A stretch of DNA of 64,000 nucleotides from Solimonas sp041659605 (GCA_041659605.1 JBAZXW010000005.1:62001-126000); one strand, 5' to 3'; positions 48,949 to 58,580 are shown, counted from the first letter of the stretch. The notes: generated by a model from the letters alone, not told the origin. A program made the numbers and translations.

Positions 48949-49695
48949 ATGAAAGCACTCGTCAGCGTCAAGCGTGTGGTGGACTACAACGTCCGCATCC
49001 AGGTCAAGTCGGACGGCAGCGGTGTGGTCACCGATGGCGTCAAGCACTCGATGAATCCGTTCGATGAAATCGCGATGGAAGAAGCGGTGCGTCTGCGGGA
49101 GAAGGGCAAGGTCACCGAAATCATCGCGATCACGATCGGTGGCGCCAAGAACGAAGAGACGCTGCGCACTGCGCTGGCCTTCGGCGCCGACCGTGCGATC
49201 CACGTCAAGGACGAGGGCGAAGTGCAGCCGCTGACCGCGGCCAAGGCGCTGGCCGCGGCGATGAAGAAGGAAGGCGCGCAGCTGTTCCTGTGCGGCAAGC
49301 AGGCAATCGACGACGACGCCAACCAGACCGGCCAGATGGTCGCCTCGTTGCTCGACATCGCGCAGGCAACGTTCGCGTCGAAAGTCGAGGTGGATGGCAA
49401 CAAGGCGGTCGTGACGCGCGAGATCGACTCCGGCCTCGAAACGCTCGAAGTCGACTTGCCGGCGGTCATCACCACCGACCTGCGCCTCAACGAGCCGCGC
49501 TATCTCAAGCTGCCGGACATCATGAAGGCGAAGAAGAAGCCGATCGAGACGGTGAGCTTCGGCGACCTGGGCGTCACGCCTGCCGCCGGCGTCAAGACCG
49601 TCAAAACGGTGCCGCCGCCGAGCCGCTCGAAGGGCGTCATGGTCAAGACCGTCGACGAACTCGTCGCCGCGCTGAAGACCAAGGGCCTGCTTTAA
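48949..49695 (+). CDS. etfB: Electron transfer flavoprotein beta subunit
   Basis: A 248-residue subunit that binds AMP and docks acyl-CoA dehydrogenases. It has VSVKRVVDYNVRIQVK, SMNPFDEIAMEEAVRL, the DDANQTGQMVASLL segment near AMP, and the recognition loop LRLNEPRYLKLPDIMKAKK, whose leucine anchors dehydrogenases. Starts 63 bases after ETF-QO and precedes etfA by 48 bases. Confidence 0.97.
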   Translation: MKALVSVKRVVDYNVRIQVKSDGSGVVTDGVKHSMNPFDEIAMEEAVRLREKGKVTEIIAITIGGAKNEETLRTALAFGADRAIHVKDEGEVQPLTAAKALAAAMKKEGAQLFLCGKQAIDDDANQTGQMVASLLDIAQATFASKVEVDGNKAVVTREIDSGLETLEVDLPAVITTDLRLNEPRYLKLPDIMKAKKKPIETVSFGDLGVTPAAGVKTVKTVPPPSRSKGVMVKTVDELVAALKTKGLL

Positions 49696-49743
49696 TCCAT
49701 CTTGAATCGCCGGCCGCGAGGCCGGCATTGTGAGTATCGAACA

Positions 49744-50676
49744 ATGTCCAAGATTCTGATTGTTGCCGAGCACGCCGAAGGCAAGCTCAACGCTGGCATC
49801 GCCAAGACCGTCTCTGCGGCCAAGGGCGTCGGCGGCGAAATCCACATCGCCGTGTTCGCCGCCGATGCGGCCGGCGTCGCGGGTCAGGCTGCCAAGCTCG
49901 ACGGCGTCGCCAAGGTGCTGACGATCAACAACGCTGCCAACGCCAACCCGGTCGCCGCGATCCTGGCGCCGCAGGTCGCCGAGGTCGCGAAGGGTTACAG
50001 CCACGTGTTCTTCCCGGGCACCACGTTCGGCAAGGACCTGGCCCCGCGCGTCGCCGCCAAGCTCGACGTGCAGCAGATCAGCGACGTCATGGCCACCCAC
50101 GGCCCGACCAGCTTCGAGCGCCCGATCTACGCCGGCAACGCGATCACCACGGTGGAAGCCCCGGCCGGCACCGTCGTCGCAACGGTGCGCCTGGCCTCGT
50201 TCCAGCCGGTCGGCGCCAGCAGCACTGCTGCCGTCGAGGCGGTGAGCGTCAGCGCTGCGCTGCCGTCGCACACTCGCTACGTCAAGCTCGAAGCGCAGAA
50301 GTCCGAGCGTCCGGACCTGCAGTCGGCGAGCCGCGTGGTCTCCGGCGGCCGTGCACTGGGGAGCTCCGAGAACTTCAAGGTCATCTACGCCTTCGCCGAC
50401 AAGATCGGCGCCGGCGTCGGCGCTTCGCGTGCGGCGGTCGACTCGGGCTACGTGCCCAACGACATGCAGGTCGGCCAGACCGGCAAGATCATCGCGCCGG
50501 AGCTGTACTTCGCGATCGGCATCTCGGGCGCGATCCAGCACCTCGCCGGCATCAAGGACGCGCGCACGATCGTGGCGATCAACAAGGATCCGGAAGCGCC
50601 GATCTTCGAAGTGGCCGACATCGGTCTCGTCGGTGATCTGTTCCAACTGGTACCGGAATTGACGCAGAAGGTCTGA
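49744..50676 (+). CDS. etfA: Electron transfer flavoprotein alpha subunit
   Basis: A 310-residue FAD-binding subunit. The C-terminal FAD domain is clear: VVSGGRALGSSENF, GASRAAVDSGYVPNDMQVGQTG, and ELYFAIGISGAIQHLAGIKDA, followed by INKDPEAPIFEVADIGLVGD in the last strand region. With EtfB it receives electrons from acyl-CoA dehydrogenases such as the one at 62671. A strong terminator follows. Confidence 0.97.
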   Translation: MSKILIVAEHAEGKLNAGIAKTVSAAKGVGGEIHIAVFAADAAGVAGQAAKLDGVAKVLTINNAANANPVAAILAPQVAEVAKGYSHVFFPGTTFGKDLAPRVAAKLDVQQISDVMATHGPTSFERPIYAGNAITTVEAPAGTVVATVRLASFQPVGASSTAAVEAVSVSAALPSHTRYVKLEAQKSERPDLQSASRVVSGGRALGSSENFKVIYAFADKIGAGVGASRAAVDSGYVPNDMQVGQTGKIIAPELYFAIGISGAIQHLAGIKDARTIVAINKDPEAPIFEVADIGLVGDLFQLVPELTQKV

Positions 50677-50703
50677 GTGGTCTGAATGCGGAAAGTGCCA
50701 AAG

Positions 50704-50730
50704 GGCGCGGCTTGATGCCGCGCCTTTTTG
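50704..50730 (+). terminator. Rho-independent terminator after etfA
   Basis: Stem GGCGCGGC (50704-50711) and GCCGCGCC (50717-50724), loop of five, followed by TTTTTG. It ends the ETF operon. Confidence 0.85.
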
Positions 50731-50828
50731 CTTTGCGCGGTATGACCCAATCGGTACGCGGATCGGTATCATCGGCATCTCAGCAAGGGCAGTCCGCCGA
50801 TGCAGCGGTGCCCGTCAGGAGGAGTCCG

Positions 50829-52469
50829 ATGAAGTCCTGGTCTGCATTTGTCCTGTGTTCAATGCTGTTGGCGGGGTGCGGAACCGGCGAGCGCAACGGC
50901 GATGGCGGTGGCGGGCAGCCGACGCCGACGCCGTCTGCCACCCCTGGGCCCACGCAGACTCCGGCGCCTACGCCTACGCCTACGCCTACGCCTACGCCTA
51001 CGCCTACGCCTACGCCGCCGCTGCTCGGATCGAAAACGCTGACGGTGGTGGTCGCCGTCGTCGACAGCCTGATGCCCAGCGACATCGGGCCGCAGACACC
51101 GACGCTGCAGGATCTGATCTCGCAGGGCACGATGTATGCCGAGAGCCGCTCGGTGTTCTCGGCCGAGACGATTCCCAATCACGTCGCGATGATGACGGGC
51201 GTGGTGCCGGAGCGCAGTGGCATACCGACCAACAACTATCTGGATTTCGATGCGCCGGGCGAGGTGCTCGAACGCGATTTGTCCTTGCCGGAGGAGCTGA
51301 CGGCGCGCACGCTGTTCACCTGGATCACCGAGAAATGCGGCGTCAGCGGCGCGCCGACCTATCTGCGTCACGGCGCGACGCTGTCCAAGAAATATCTCTA
51401 CGAGATCTTCCAGGGCGACGCCGCCAATCCGGATCGGCAGAACGACGATCCGTCCGTGTTCAATCTGCCGCCCGAAAACTACTGGGATCCGACCAGCAGC
51501 CCCCTGTACATCGGACCGCAGTCGGAGCACACGCCTGACATCCCGACGATGCAGCAGGCGCTGACGCAGCTGCCGGATCTCGATTTTCACTTCATCAATC
51601 TCGGCGACGTGGACCGCGCATCGCATGCGGGCGGGCAGGTGGCGCGCCTGGCGGTGCTCGCCGACACCGACCTGATGCTCGGCCAGCTGGTCGATCAGCT
51701 GCAATCGAGCGGACGCTGGGAAGACACCGTGCTGATCGTGCTGTCCGATCACGGCATGGATTACACGCTGCCGGGGCCGGTGCAGGCGGTCAGCGTGCAG
51801 CCGTTGCTCGATCAGATGGCGGCCTGCCATACACCGATGCAGGCGGTGCAGAACGGTGGCACCGACAGTCTCTACATCAAGGATCGCTCGATGCCGATCG
51901 CCGATCGCCAGGCTGCCTTGCGTGCGACGCGCAGCTGTCTGCTCGGCAACGCCGATTGCGCGACGCTGTGCGCCGGCGCGAGCCGGCCGTTCAACGCCGA
52001 GAACATCGCCTACGCGTGGTACACGCAGGACGACCCGACCGATCCCGACGGCACGATGCCGGATGCGATCCGCTCGAAACATCCGAACCTGGGCGATCTG
52101 GTGCTGGTGGCCTCGGGCGGTCTGAAGTTCTCCGAGCCGGACGAGACCGGCAATCCGATTCCGGGCAATCACGGCCAGCTGGCCACCATTCACGATTTCA
52201 TGCTGGTGACCGGCGGCTCGCCCTGGGTCAAGAAAGGGCAAGTCATCGCGGCTTCGGTGCCGGAGCCGGGTCCGCTGGACCGCCTGCCGGAGCAGAGCGA
52301 AACCATCGACGTTGCACCGACGGTGGCCTGGCTGCTGGGCCTGGGCGTTCGCGATCAGGATTTTCCCGATGGCCAGGGCTTCGACGGCCGCGTGCTGAGC
52401 GAGGCTTTCACGCAGTTCGACAGCGACGGCAGCCCGACGGAGCCGAGCGTCTGCGGACGTTTCGACTGA
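50829..52469 (+). CDS. Lipoprotein, alkaline phosphatase/phosphodiesterase superfamily
   Basis: A 546-residue lipoprotein (lipobox LLAGC) with a Pro-Thr linker at about residues 31-62 and an alkaline-phosphatase-fold domain like nucleotide pyrophosphatase/phosphodiesterases. Likely metal and nucleophile residues: Asp in VAVVDSL, Thr in SAETIPNHVAMMTG, Asp and His in LGDVDRASHAGG, Asp-His in VLSDHGMDY, and a late His in PGNHGQLA. Probably hydrolyses phosphoesters at the cell surface; substrate unknown. AGGAGG at 50818-50823 precedes ATG 50829. Four to five Cys may form disulfides. Confidence 0.82.
   Translation: MKSWSAFVLCSMLLAGCGTGERNGDGGGGQPTPTPSATPGPTQTPAPTPTPTPTPTPTPTPTPPLLGSKTLTVVVAVVDSLMPSDIGPQTPTLQDLISQGTMYAESRSVFSAETIPNHVAMMTGVVPERSGIPTNNYLDFDAPGEVLERDLSLPEELTARTLFTWITEKCGVSGAPTYLRHGATLSKKYLYEIFQGDAANPDRQNDDPSVFNLPPENYWDPTSSPLYIGPQSEHTPDIPTMQQALTQLPDLDFHFINLGDVDRASHAGGQVARLAVLADTDLMLGQLVDQLQSSGRWEDTVLIVLSDHGMDYTLPGPVQAVSVQPLLDQMAACHTPMQAVQNGGTDSLYIKDRSMPIADRQAALRATRSCLLGNADCATLCAGASRPFNAENIAYAWYTQDDPTDPDGTMPDAIRSKHPNLGDLVLVASGGLKFSEPDETGNPIPGNHGQLATIHDFMLVTGGSPWVKKGQVIAASVPEPGPLDRLPEQSETIDVAPTVAWLLGLGVRDQDFPDGQGFDGRVLSEAFTQFDSDGSPTEPSVCGRFD
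50967..51014 (+). repeat. Eight tandem copies of a six-base unit (CCTACG)
   Basis: Eight perfect copies of CCTACG encode an alternating Pro-Thr linker in the lipoprotein at 50829. Because the unit is six bases, copy-number change by slippage would lengthen or shorten the linker without shifting frame. Confidence 0.9.
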
Positions 52470-53738
52470 CTATCCTTTAAGCCGGCGCTTTGCCTGTGGT
52501 GCGGGCGCCACGGATGCCGGCGGCAGGCCGACATAGCTCGCCCGCGGACGGATCAGGCCGCCGCTGGCCTGCTGTTCGAGTGCGTGCGCCAGCCAGCCGG
52601 CGACCCGACCGGCGGCGAACAGAATCAGCCCGGCATCGATTCCCAGTTCGTACACATCCGCCAGCGCGGCCAGAGCGAAGTCCGTGCTCGGCGCTTTGCC
52701 AGTGGCCTCGCTGGCGGCGTCGATCAGCGCGCGCACGCGCGCGAGCCGCGGCGGGCGCGGGCGGGCTTCCGCGAGCTTGCGCAGCAGGATCGCCGCGCGT
52801 GGATCGCCGTCCGGATAGAGCGGATGACCGAAGGCCGGCAGGCTCTCGCCGCGCTGCAGACGTGCCAGCACGTGGCGCTGCGCGGAGTCGGAGCGGACCG
52901 CATCCTGGATGAAGGCGTAGGCGCGCGCGGTGCCACCGCCATGTTCGGGGCCCGAGAGGGCGGCGAGCCCGGCGGCAACGGCGCCGTGCAGGCTCGCGCC
53001 GGTCGACGCGACGACGCGCGCAGCGAAGGCCGAGGCGTTGAGTTCGTGATCCGCGCACAGCAGCAGCGCGGTGCGCACCAGCTCTGCCAGGTTCTGATCG
53101 CCGGGGCGCCAGGCCTGTGCAATCACCTCGTGCGCCGGACGGCGATCGGGCTCGACACCGGCCAGCAGTGCGGTGGTCTGTCGCAGCAGCGCTGCTGCGC
53201 TCTCGCGACGACGCACCGGATCGGTCGACAAGTCGCGCACCGAGCTGAGCGCGAGCAGCGGCAGCGCCGCGGCGGTGCGCTCCAGCGCCGGCAGCTCGGT
53301 TTGCTGGATCAGGCTGCGTACGGCCGCGGGCCAGGTCGGTGGCGGCGACAGCGCAAATGGATCGTGCGCGCCACAATCCCACAGCAGCCGCGCGACAGCT
53401 TCAAGGCTCTGCCCGGACTCGACCAGCTCGGCGACGGAGCGGCCGCGATAGTAGTGACCCTCCGGGCGAATCAGCGAGATGCGGGTTTCCAGCACGGGAA
53501 GACCCCAGGCCAGACTGTGCGCGGCACCCTGCGCCGCGCCGCGGCCGGTTTCCCGCCTCTCGATCAGGCGCTCGATGTCCTGCGCCAGATACAGGCGGCT
53601 GCGCGGCTCGTTGCCGGGGCGGGAGTGGACGTGGCCGCGGCTCACGTAGGCGTACAGGGTTGCCAGGCTGATACCCAAGCGACCCGCGGCTTCGCGGGCA
53701 CTGATGTAGGCACTGCTGACCGGGCCGTTCATGGCCAT
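52470..53738 (-). CDS. Citrate-synthase-family protein with N-terminal helix-turn-helix domain
   Basis: A 422-residue protein. Residues 10-60 are a MerR/excisionase-like DNA-binding domain (YISAREAAGRLGISLATLYA, YVSRGHVHSR, then SRLYLAQDIERL). Residues about 80-400 are a citrate synthase fold with the catalytic set kept: H231 (CADHELNASAF), H266 (PEHGGG), H305 (FGHPLYPDGDPRA) and D353. It is divergent from the prp operon, so I infer an autoregulator or sensor of methylcitrate-cycle metabolites, possibly still an enzyme. ATG 53738 is used; ATG 53732 is the next. Confidence 0.9.
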   Translation of the reverse strand: MAMNGPVSSAYISAREAAGRLGISLATLYAYVSRGHVHSRPGNEPRSRLYLAQDIERLIERRETGRGAAQGAAHSLAWGLPVLETRISLIRPEGHYYRGRSVAELVESGQSLEAVARLLWDCGAHDPFALSPPPTWPAAVRSLIQQTELPALERTAAALPLLALSSVRDLSTDPVRRRESAAALLRQTTALLAGVEPDRRPAHEVIAQAWRPGDQNLAELVRTALLLCADHELNASAFAARVVASTGASLHGAVAAGLAALSGPEHGGGTARAYAFIQDAVRSDSAQRHVLARLQRGESLPAFGHPLYPDGDPRAAILLRKLAEARPRPPRLARVRALIDAASEATGKAPSTDFALAALADVYELGIDAGLILFAAGRVAGWLAHALEQQASGGLIRPRASYVGLPPASVAPAPQAKRRLKG

Positions 53739-53741
53739 ATA

Positions 53742-53769
53742 TTGACTGAATGAATCAAGATTGATCAAT
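53742..53769. promoter_or_regulatory. Candidate operator between the HTH-citrate synthase gene and prpB
   Basis: A perfect palindrome ATTGATCAAT (53760-53769) and a nearby interrupted TTGA (53742-53745)/TCAA (53755-53758) repeat lie immediately upstream of the minus-strand gene and 90 bases before prpB. The 121-base divergent region has no other obvious signal. Binding by the HTH protein is inference. Confidence 0.45.
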
Positions 53770-53859
53770 AGATGGCGTGGTGCGAAAGTATGCGCCCGCA
53801 GTGGACGGCCCGTGCGAACCTGCAGGCCATCCACCCACAAGCCATCGAGGAGTTTTCGC

Positions 53860-54750
53860 ATGAGCACGCAAACGTCGGCAGGCGCCCGCTTCCGCGCCGC
53901 CGTGGCAGCCGAGAAGCCGCTGCAGGTCGTCGGCACCATCACCGCCTATGCCGCCAAGATGGCGGAAGCGACCGGGTACAAGGCCGTCTATCTTTCCGGC
54001 GGCGGCGTCGCCGCCAACTCGCTCGGTATCCCTGACCTCGGCATCAGCACGATGGAAGACGTGCTCACCGATGCTCGCCGCATCACCGATGCCACCTCGT
54101 TGCCGCTGATGGTCGACATCGACACCGGCTGGGGTGGCGCCTTCAACATTGCGCGCACGATCCGCTCGTTCATCAACGCCCGCGTCGCCGCCGTGCACAT
54201 CGAGGACCAGGTTGGCCAGAAGCGCTGCGGCCACCGCCCAGGCAAGGAAGTCGTGACCAGGGAAGAGATGGTGGACCGCGTCAAGGCTGCCGTCGACGCC
54301 CGCACCGACGAGAGCTTCGTGATCATGGCGCGCACCGACGCGGCCGCGGTCGAGGGCATCGACGCTGCGATCGAACGCGCGATCGCCTATGTCGAAGCCG
54401 GCGCGGACATGATCTTTCCCGAGGCGATCCACACACTCGACGACTACCGTCGCTTCAAGGCCGCGGTGAAGGTGCCGATCCTGGCCAACCTCACCGAGTT
54501 TGGCGCCACGCCGTTCTTCACGACCGAAGAACTGAAAAGCGCCAACGTCGACATCGCGCTGTACTGCTGCGGCGCCTATCGCGCGATGAACGCGGCCGCG
54601 CTGAACTTCTACACCACGCTGCGTCGCGAAGGCACGCAGAAGAGCGTGGTGCCCTTGATGCAGACCCGCGCCGACCTGTACAAGTACCTCAATTACCATG
54701 CGTACGAAGACAAGCTGGATCAGCTCTTCGCGACGCAGAAAAGCAAGTGA
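53860..54750 (+). CDS. prpB: 2-methylisocitrate lyase
   Basis: A 296-residue ICL/PEPM-superfamily lyase cleaving 2-methylisocitrate to pyruvate and succinate. It has YLSGGGVAANSLGIPDLG, PLMVDIDTGWGG with metal-binding Asp residues, HIEDQVGQKRCGHRPGKE carrying the catalytic KRCGH motif, and IMARTDAAAVEG. First gene of the prp operon; a GAGGAG ribosome site is at 53847-53852. Confidence 0.96.
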   Translation: MSTQTSAGARFRAAVAAEKPLQVVGTITAYAAKMAEATGYKAVYLSGGGVAANSLGIPDLGISTMEDVLTDARRITDATSLPLMVDIDTGWGGAFNIARTIRSFINARVAAVHIEDQVGQKRCGHRPGKEVVTREEMVDRVKAAVDARTDESFVIMARTDAAAVEGIDAAIERAIAYVEAGADMIFPEAIHTLDDYRRFKAAVKVPILANLTEFGATPFFTTEELKSANVDIALYCCGAYRAMNAAALNFYTTLRREGTQKSVVPLMQTRADLYKYLNYHAYEDKLDQLFATQKSK

Positions 54751-54766
54751 CCTGGAGAACCACGCA

Positions 54767-55924
54767 GTGAGCGAAGCTACCCCGACCACCGGCTTCAAGC
54801 CGAAGAAGTCCGTCGCACTGTCCGGCACCGCCGCCGGCAACACCGCGCTGTGCACCGTCGGCCGTACCGGCAACGATCTGCACTACCGCGGCTACGACAT
54901 TCTCGACGTCGCCAACGCCTGCGAGTTCGAGGAGATCGCGCACCTGCTGGTGCACGGCAAGCTGCCGACCGTTGCCGAGCTGCGCGCCTACAAGAACAAG
55001 CTGAAGTCGCTGCGCGGCCTGCCGGCGGCGGTGAAGACCGCGCTGGAGCAGTTGCCGCCGTCGGCGCACCCGATGGACGTCATGCGCACGGGCGTGTCCG
55101 TGCTCGGCTGCGTCACGCCTGAGAAGGACGACCACAACCATCCGGGCGCGCGCGACATCGCCGACAAGCTGATGGCCAGCCTCGGCTCGATGCTGCTGTA
55201 CTGGTACCACTACGCCCACAACGGCAAATGCATCGATGTCGAGACCGACGACGATTCCATCGGTGGCCACTTCCTGCACCTGCTGCACGGCGAAAAGCCG
55301 AGCGAGCTGTGGGTCAAGGCGATGCACACCTCTCTGGTGCTGTATGCCGAGCACGAGTTCAACGCCTCGACCTTCACCGCGCGCGTCGTTGCCGGCACCG
55401 GCTCCGACATGTACTCCGCGATCTGCGGCGGCATCGGCGCGCTGCGCGGGCCCAAGCACGGCGGCGCCAACGAAGTCGCGTTCGAGATCCAGAAGCGCTA
55501 CGACAACCCGGACGAGGCGGAAGCCGACATCAAGGCCCGCGTCGAGAAGAAGGAAGTCGTCATCGGCTTTGGCCACCCGGTGTACACGGTCGCCGACCCG
55601 CGCAACAAGGTGATCAAGGAAGTCGCGCGCGAACTGTCGAAGGATCAGTCGAACATGAAAATGTTCGAGATCGCCGCACGCCTGGAGACGGTGATGTGGG
55701 ACATCAAGAAGATGTTCCCCAACCTCGACTGGTTCAGTGCCGTCAGCTACCACATGATGGGCGTGCCGACCGCGATGTTCACGCCGCTGTTCGTCATCGC
55801 CCGCACCTCCGGCTGGAGCGCGCACGTGATCGAGCAGCGCATCGACGGCAAGATCATCCGCCCGTCCGCGAACTACACCGGTCCCGAGAACCAGAAGTTC
55901 GTGCCGATCAAGAACCGGAAGTGA
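54767..55924 (+). CDS. prpC: 2-methylcitrate synthase
   Basis: A 385-residue citrate-synthase-family enzyme condensing propionyl-CoA with oxaloacetate. It has LHYRGYDILDVA, the catalytic motifs AEHEFNASTFTARVV, PKHGGANEV and GFGHPVYTVADPRN, and NLDWFSAVSYHMMG near the C-terminus. GTG 54767 follows GGAG by nine bases. Its context between prpB and acnD separates it from ordinary citrate synthase. Its stop overlaps a GTG of acnD. Confidence 0.96.
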   Translation: MSEATPTTGFKPKKSVALSGTAAGNTALCTVGRTGNDLHYRGYDILDVANACEFEEIAHLLVHGKLPTVAELRAYKNKLKSLRGLPAAVKTALEQLPPSAHPMDVMRTGVSVLGCVTPEKDDHNHPGARDIADKLMASLGSMLLYWYHYAHNGKCIDVETDDDSIGGHFLHLLHGEKPSELWVKAMHTSLVLYAEHEFNASTFTARVVAGTGSDMYSAICGGIGALRGPKHGGANEVAFEIQKRYDNPDEAEADIKARVEKKEVVIGFGHPVYTVADPRNKVIKEVARELSKDQSNMKMFEIAARLETVMWDIKKMFPNLDWFSAVSYHMMGVPTAMFTPLFVIARTSGWSAHVIEQRIDGKIIRPSANYTGPENQKFVPIKNRK

Positions 55925-55932
55925 CCGTCGTC

Positions 55933-58557
55933 ATGAACACCGCCTTCCGCAAGAAACTTCCCGGCACGAATCTCGAGTACTACGACGCGCGCGCCGCCGT
56001 CAACGCGATCAAGCCCGGTGCGTACGCAAAGCTGCCGTACACGGCCCGCGTGCACGCCGAGAACCTCGTGCGCAAGGGCGAGCCGGGGAAGATCAACGCC
56101 TATCTGGGTCAGCTCATCGAGCGCAAGCGCGATCTCGACTTTCCCTGGTTCCCGGTGCGCGTCGTGTGCCACGACATCCTCGGCCAGACCGCGCTGGTCG
56201 ATCTCGCCGGCCTGCGCGATGCGATCGCCGACATGGGCGGCGACCCGGCGAAGGTGAATCCGGTGGTGCCGGTGCAGCTGATTGTCGACCACTCGCTGGC
56301 CGTCGAGCACGGCGGTTTCGAGAAGGATGCGTTTGCCAAGAACCGCGCGATCGAGGATCGCCGCAACGACGATCGCTTTCACTTCATCGACTGGACCAAG
56401 AAGGCGTTCAAGAACATGGAAGTGATCCCGCCGGGCAACGGGATCATGCATCAGATCAACCTGGAGCGGATGTCGCCGGTGATCTACACCCAGGACGCCC
56501 CGGACGGAACCAAGATTGCCTTCCCGGATACCTGCGTCGGCACCGACAGCCACACGCCGCACGTCGATGCGCTGGGCGTCATCGCGATCGGCGTCGGCGG
56601 CTTGGAAGCCGAGAACGTCATGCTCGGCCGCGCGTCCTGGATGCGCCTGCCGGACATCACCGGCGTGGAGCTGAGTGGCAGGCCGCGTGAAGGCATCACC
56701 GCGACAGACGTCGTGCTCGCGCTGACCGAGTTCCTGCGCCAGCAGAAGGTCGTCGGCGCCTACCTCGAGTTCTACGGCGAAGGCGCCTCGGCGCTGACGC
56801 TGGGCGACCGCGCCACGATCTCCAACATGGCCCCGGAATACGGCGCCACCGCGGCGATGTTCTTCATCGACAAGAACACGATCGAGTACCTGCGCCTCAC
56901 CGGCCGCGACGATGCGCAGGTCAAGCTGGTCGAGACCTACGCGAAGCACACCGGCCTCTGGGCCGATGACCTGAAGGCCGCCGAATACGAGCGCGTGCTC
57001 AAGTTCGACCTGTCGACGGTCGTGCGCAACATGGCCGGCCCGTCGAACCCGCACAAGCGCCTGCCGACCTCGGCGCTCGCCGAGCGCGGCATCGCCGCGA
57101 AGTGGGAGATGCCGCCAAAAGACGGATCTCATGGCACGATGCCGGACGGCGCGGTGATCATCGCTGCGATCACCAGCTGCACGAACACCTCCAACCCGCG
57201 CAACGTCATCGCCGCTGGCCTCTTGGCACGCAACGCCAACGCGCGTGGCCTGACCCGCAAGCCATGGGTGAAGTCCTCGCTGGCGCCGGGATCGAAGGTT
57301 GTTGAGACCTACCTGACCGAAGCGAAGCTGCTGTCCGAACTCGAAGCGCTCGGCTTCGGCATCGTCGCGTTTGCCTGCACCACCTGCAATGGCATGAGTG
57401 GCGCGCTCGATCCCAAGATCCAGCAGGAGATCATCGAGCGCGATCTGTATGCAACGGCCGTGCTCTCGGGCAACCGCAACTTCGATGGTCGTATCCACCC
57501 GTACGCGAAGCAGGCTTTCCTCGCCTCGCCGCCGCTGGTCGTGGCCTACGCGATCGCCGGCACGGTGCGCTTCGACATCGAGAAGGATGTGCTGGGCATC
57601 GACAAGGATGGCAAGCCGGTGACGCTGAAGGACATCTGGCCGACGGACGCCGAGATCGACGCCGTGGTCGCCAAGAGCGTGAACCCCACGCAGTTCCGCG
57701 CCGTGTACGAGCCCATGTTCCGCAAGCAGGCTGACAGCGGCGACAAGATCAGCCCGCTCTATAACTGGCGCGAGATGAGCACCTACATCCGCCGCCCGCC
57801 GTACTGGGAAGGCGCGCTGGCCGGTGCGCGCACGCTCAAGAATCTGCGTCCATTAGCTGTCCTTCCAGACAACATCACCACCGATCATCTGTCGCCGTCG
57901 AACGCGATCATGATGAACTCGGCCGCCGGCGAGTACCTGCACAAGATGGGCCTGCCGGAAGAGGACTTCAATTCCTACGCCACGCACCGCGGCGACCATC
58001 TCACCGCGCAGCGCGCCACCTTCGCCAACCCGCAGCTGGTCAACGAAATGGCGGTGGTCGACGGCAAGGTCAAGAAGGGTTCGCTCGCGCGCATCGAGCC
58101 GGAAGGCAAGGTCGTGCGCATGTGGGAAGCGATCGAAACCTACATGGAGCGCAAGCAGCCGCTGATCATTGTGGCGGGCGCGGACTACGGCCAGGGCTCC
58201 TCGCGTGACTGGGCGGCCAAGGGCGTGCGCCTCGCCGGGGTGGAGGTGATCGCGGCCGAAGGCTTCGAGCGCATCCACCGCACGAACCTGATCGGCATGG
58301 GCACGCTGCCGCTGGAGTTCAAGCCGGGCACCACGCGCCTGACGCTGGGCATCGACGGCACCGAGACTTTTGATGTGGTCGGCAAGCTGGCGCCGCGCAC
58401 GACGCTGACGCTGGTCATCACCCGCAAGAACGGCGAGAAGCTCGAAGTGCCGATGACCTGCCGCCTCGATTCCGACGAGGAAGTGTCGATCTACCAGGCC
58501 GGCGGCGTGCTGCAACGCTTCGCCCAGGACTTCCTGGCATCGAACAAGGCGGCCTGA
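55933..58557 (+). CDS. acnD: Fe-S-dependent 2-methylisocitrate dehydratase AcnD
   Basis: An 874-residue aconitase-superfamily enzyme with four aconitase domains. Cluster cysteines are in ITSCTNTSNP and ACTTCNGMSG, and the swivelling C-terminal domain has ADYGQGSSRDWAAKG. With prpF immediately downstream it is AcnD, dehydrating 2-methylcitrate, and not a housekeeping aconitase. ATG 55933 is used; GTG 55921, overlapping the prpC stop, is also in frame. Depends on Fe-S assembly. Confidence 0.94.
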   Translation: MNTAFRKKLPGTNLEYYDARAAVNAIKPGAYAKLPYTARVHAENLVRKGEPGKINAYLGQLIERKRDLDFPWFPVRVVCHDILGQTALVDLAGLRDAIADMGGDPAKVNPVVPVQLIVDHSLAVEHGGFEKDAFAKNRAIEDRRNDDRFHFIDWTKKAFKNMEVIPPGNGIMHQINLERMSPVIYTQDAPDGTKIAFPDTCVGTDSHTPHVDALGVIAIGVGGLEAENVMLGRASWMRLPDITGVELSGRPREGITATDVVLALTEFLRQQKVVGAYLEFYGEGASALTLGDRATISNMAPEYGATAAMFFIDKNTIEYLRLTGRDDAQVKLVETYAKHTGLWADDLKAAEYERVLKFDLSTVVRNMAGPSNPHKRLPTSALAERGIAAKWEMPPKDGSHGTMPDGAVIIAAITSCTNTSNPRNVIAAGLLARNANARGLTRKPWVKSSLAPGSKVVETYLTEAKLLSELEALGFGIVAFACTTCNGMSGALDPKIQQEIIERDLYATAVLSGNRNFDGRIHPYAKQAFLASPPLVVAYAIAGTVRFDIEKDVLGIDKDGKPVTLKDIWPTDAEIDAVVAKSVNPTQFRAVYEPMFRKQADSGDKISPLYNWREMSTYIRRPPYWEGALAGARTLKNLRPLAVLPDNITTDHLSPSNAIMMNSAAGEYLHKMGLPEEDFNSYATHRGDHLTAQRATFANPQLVNEMAVVDGKVKKGSLARIEPEGKVVRMWEAIETYMERKQPLIIVAGADYGQGSSRDWAAKGVRLAGVEVIAAEGFERIHRTNLIGMGTLPLEFKPGTTRLTLGIDGTETFDVVGKLAPRTTLTLVITRKNGEKLEVPMTCRLDSDEEVSIYQAGGVLQRFAQDFLASNKAA

Positions 58558-58580
58558 CAGCAAAGCCTTTTCTTGCCGCG

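Noticed and set aside
47425..50778. A 1,117-codon open frame on the minus strand
   Set aside because: It is the antisense of ETF-QO, etfB and etfA. GC-rich codon bias removes stop codons in this frame. The translation is rich in Arg, Asp, Val and His, with no family features.
50967..51014. Tandem repeat as a CRISPR array
   Set aside because: Units are six bases with no spacers and lie inside a coding region.
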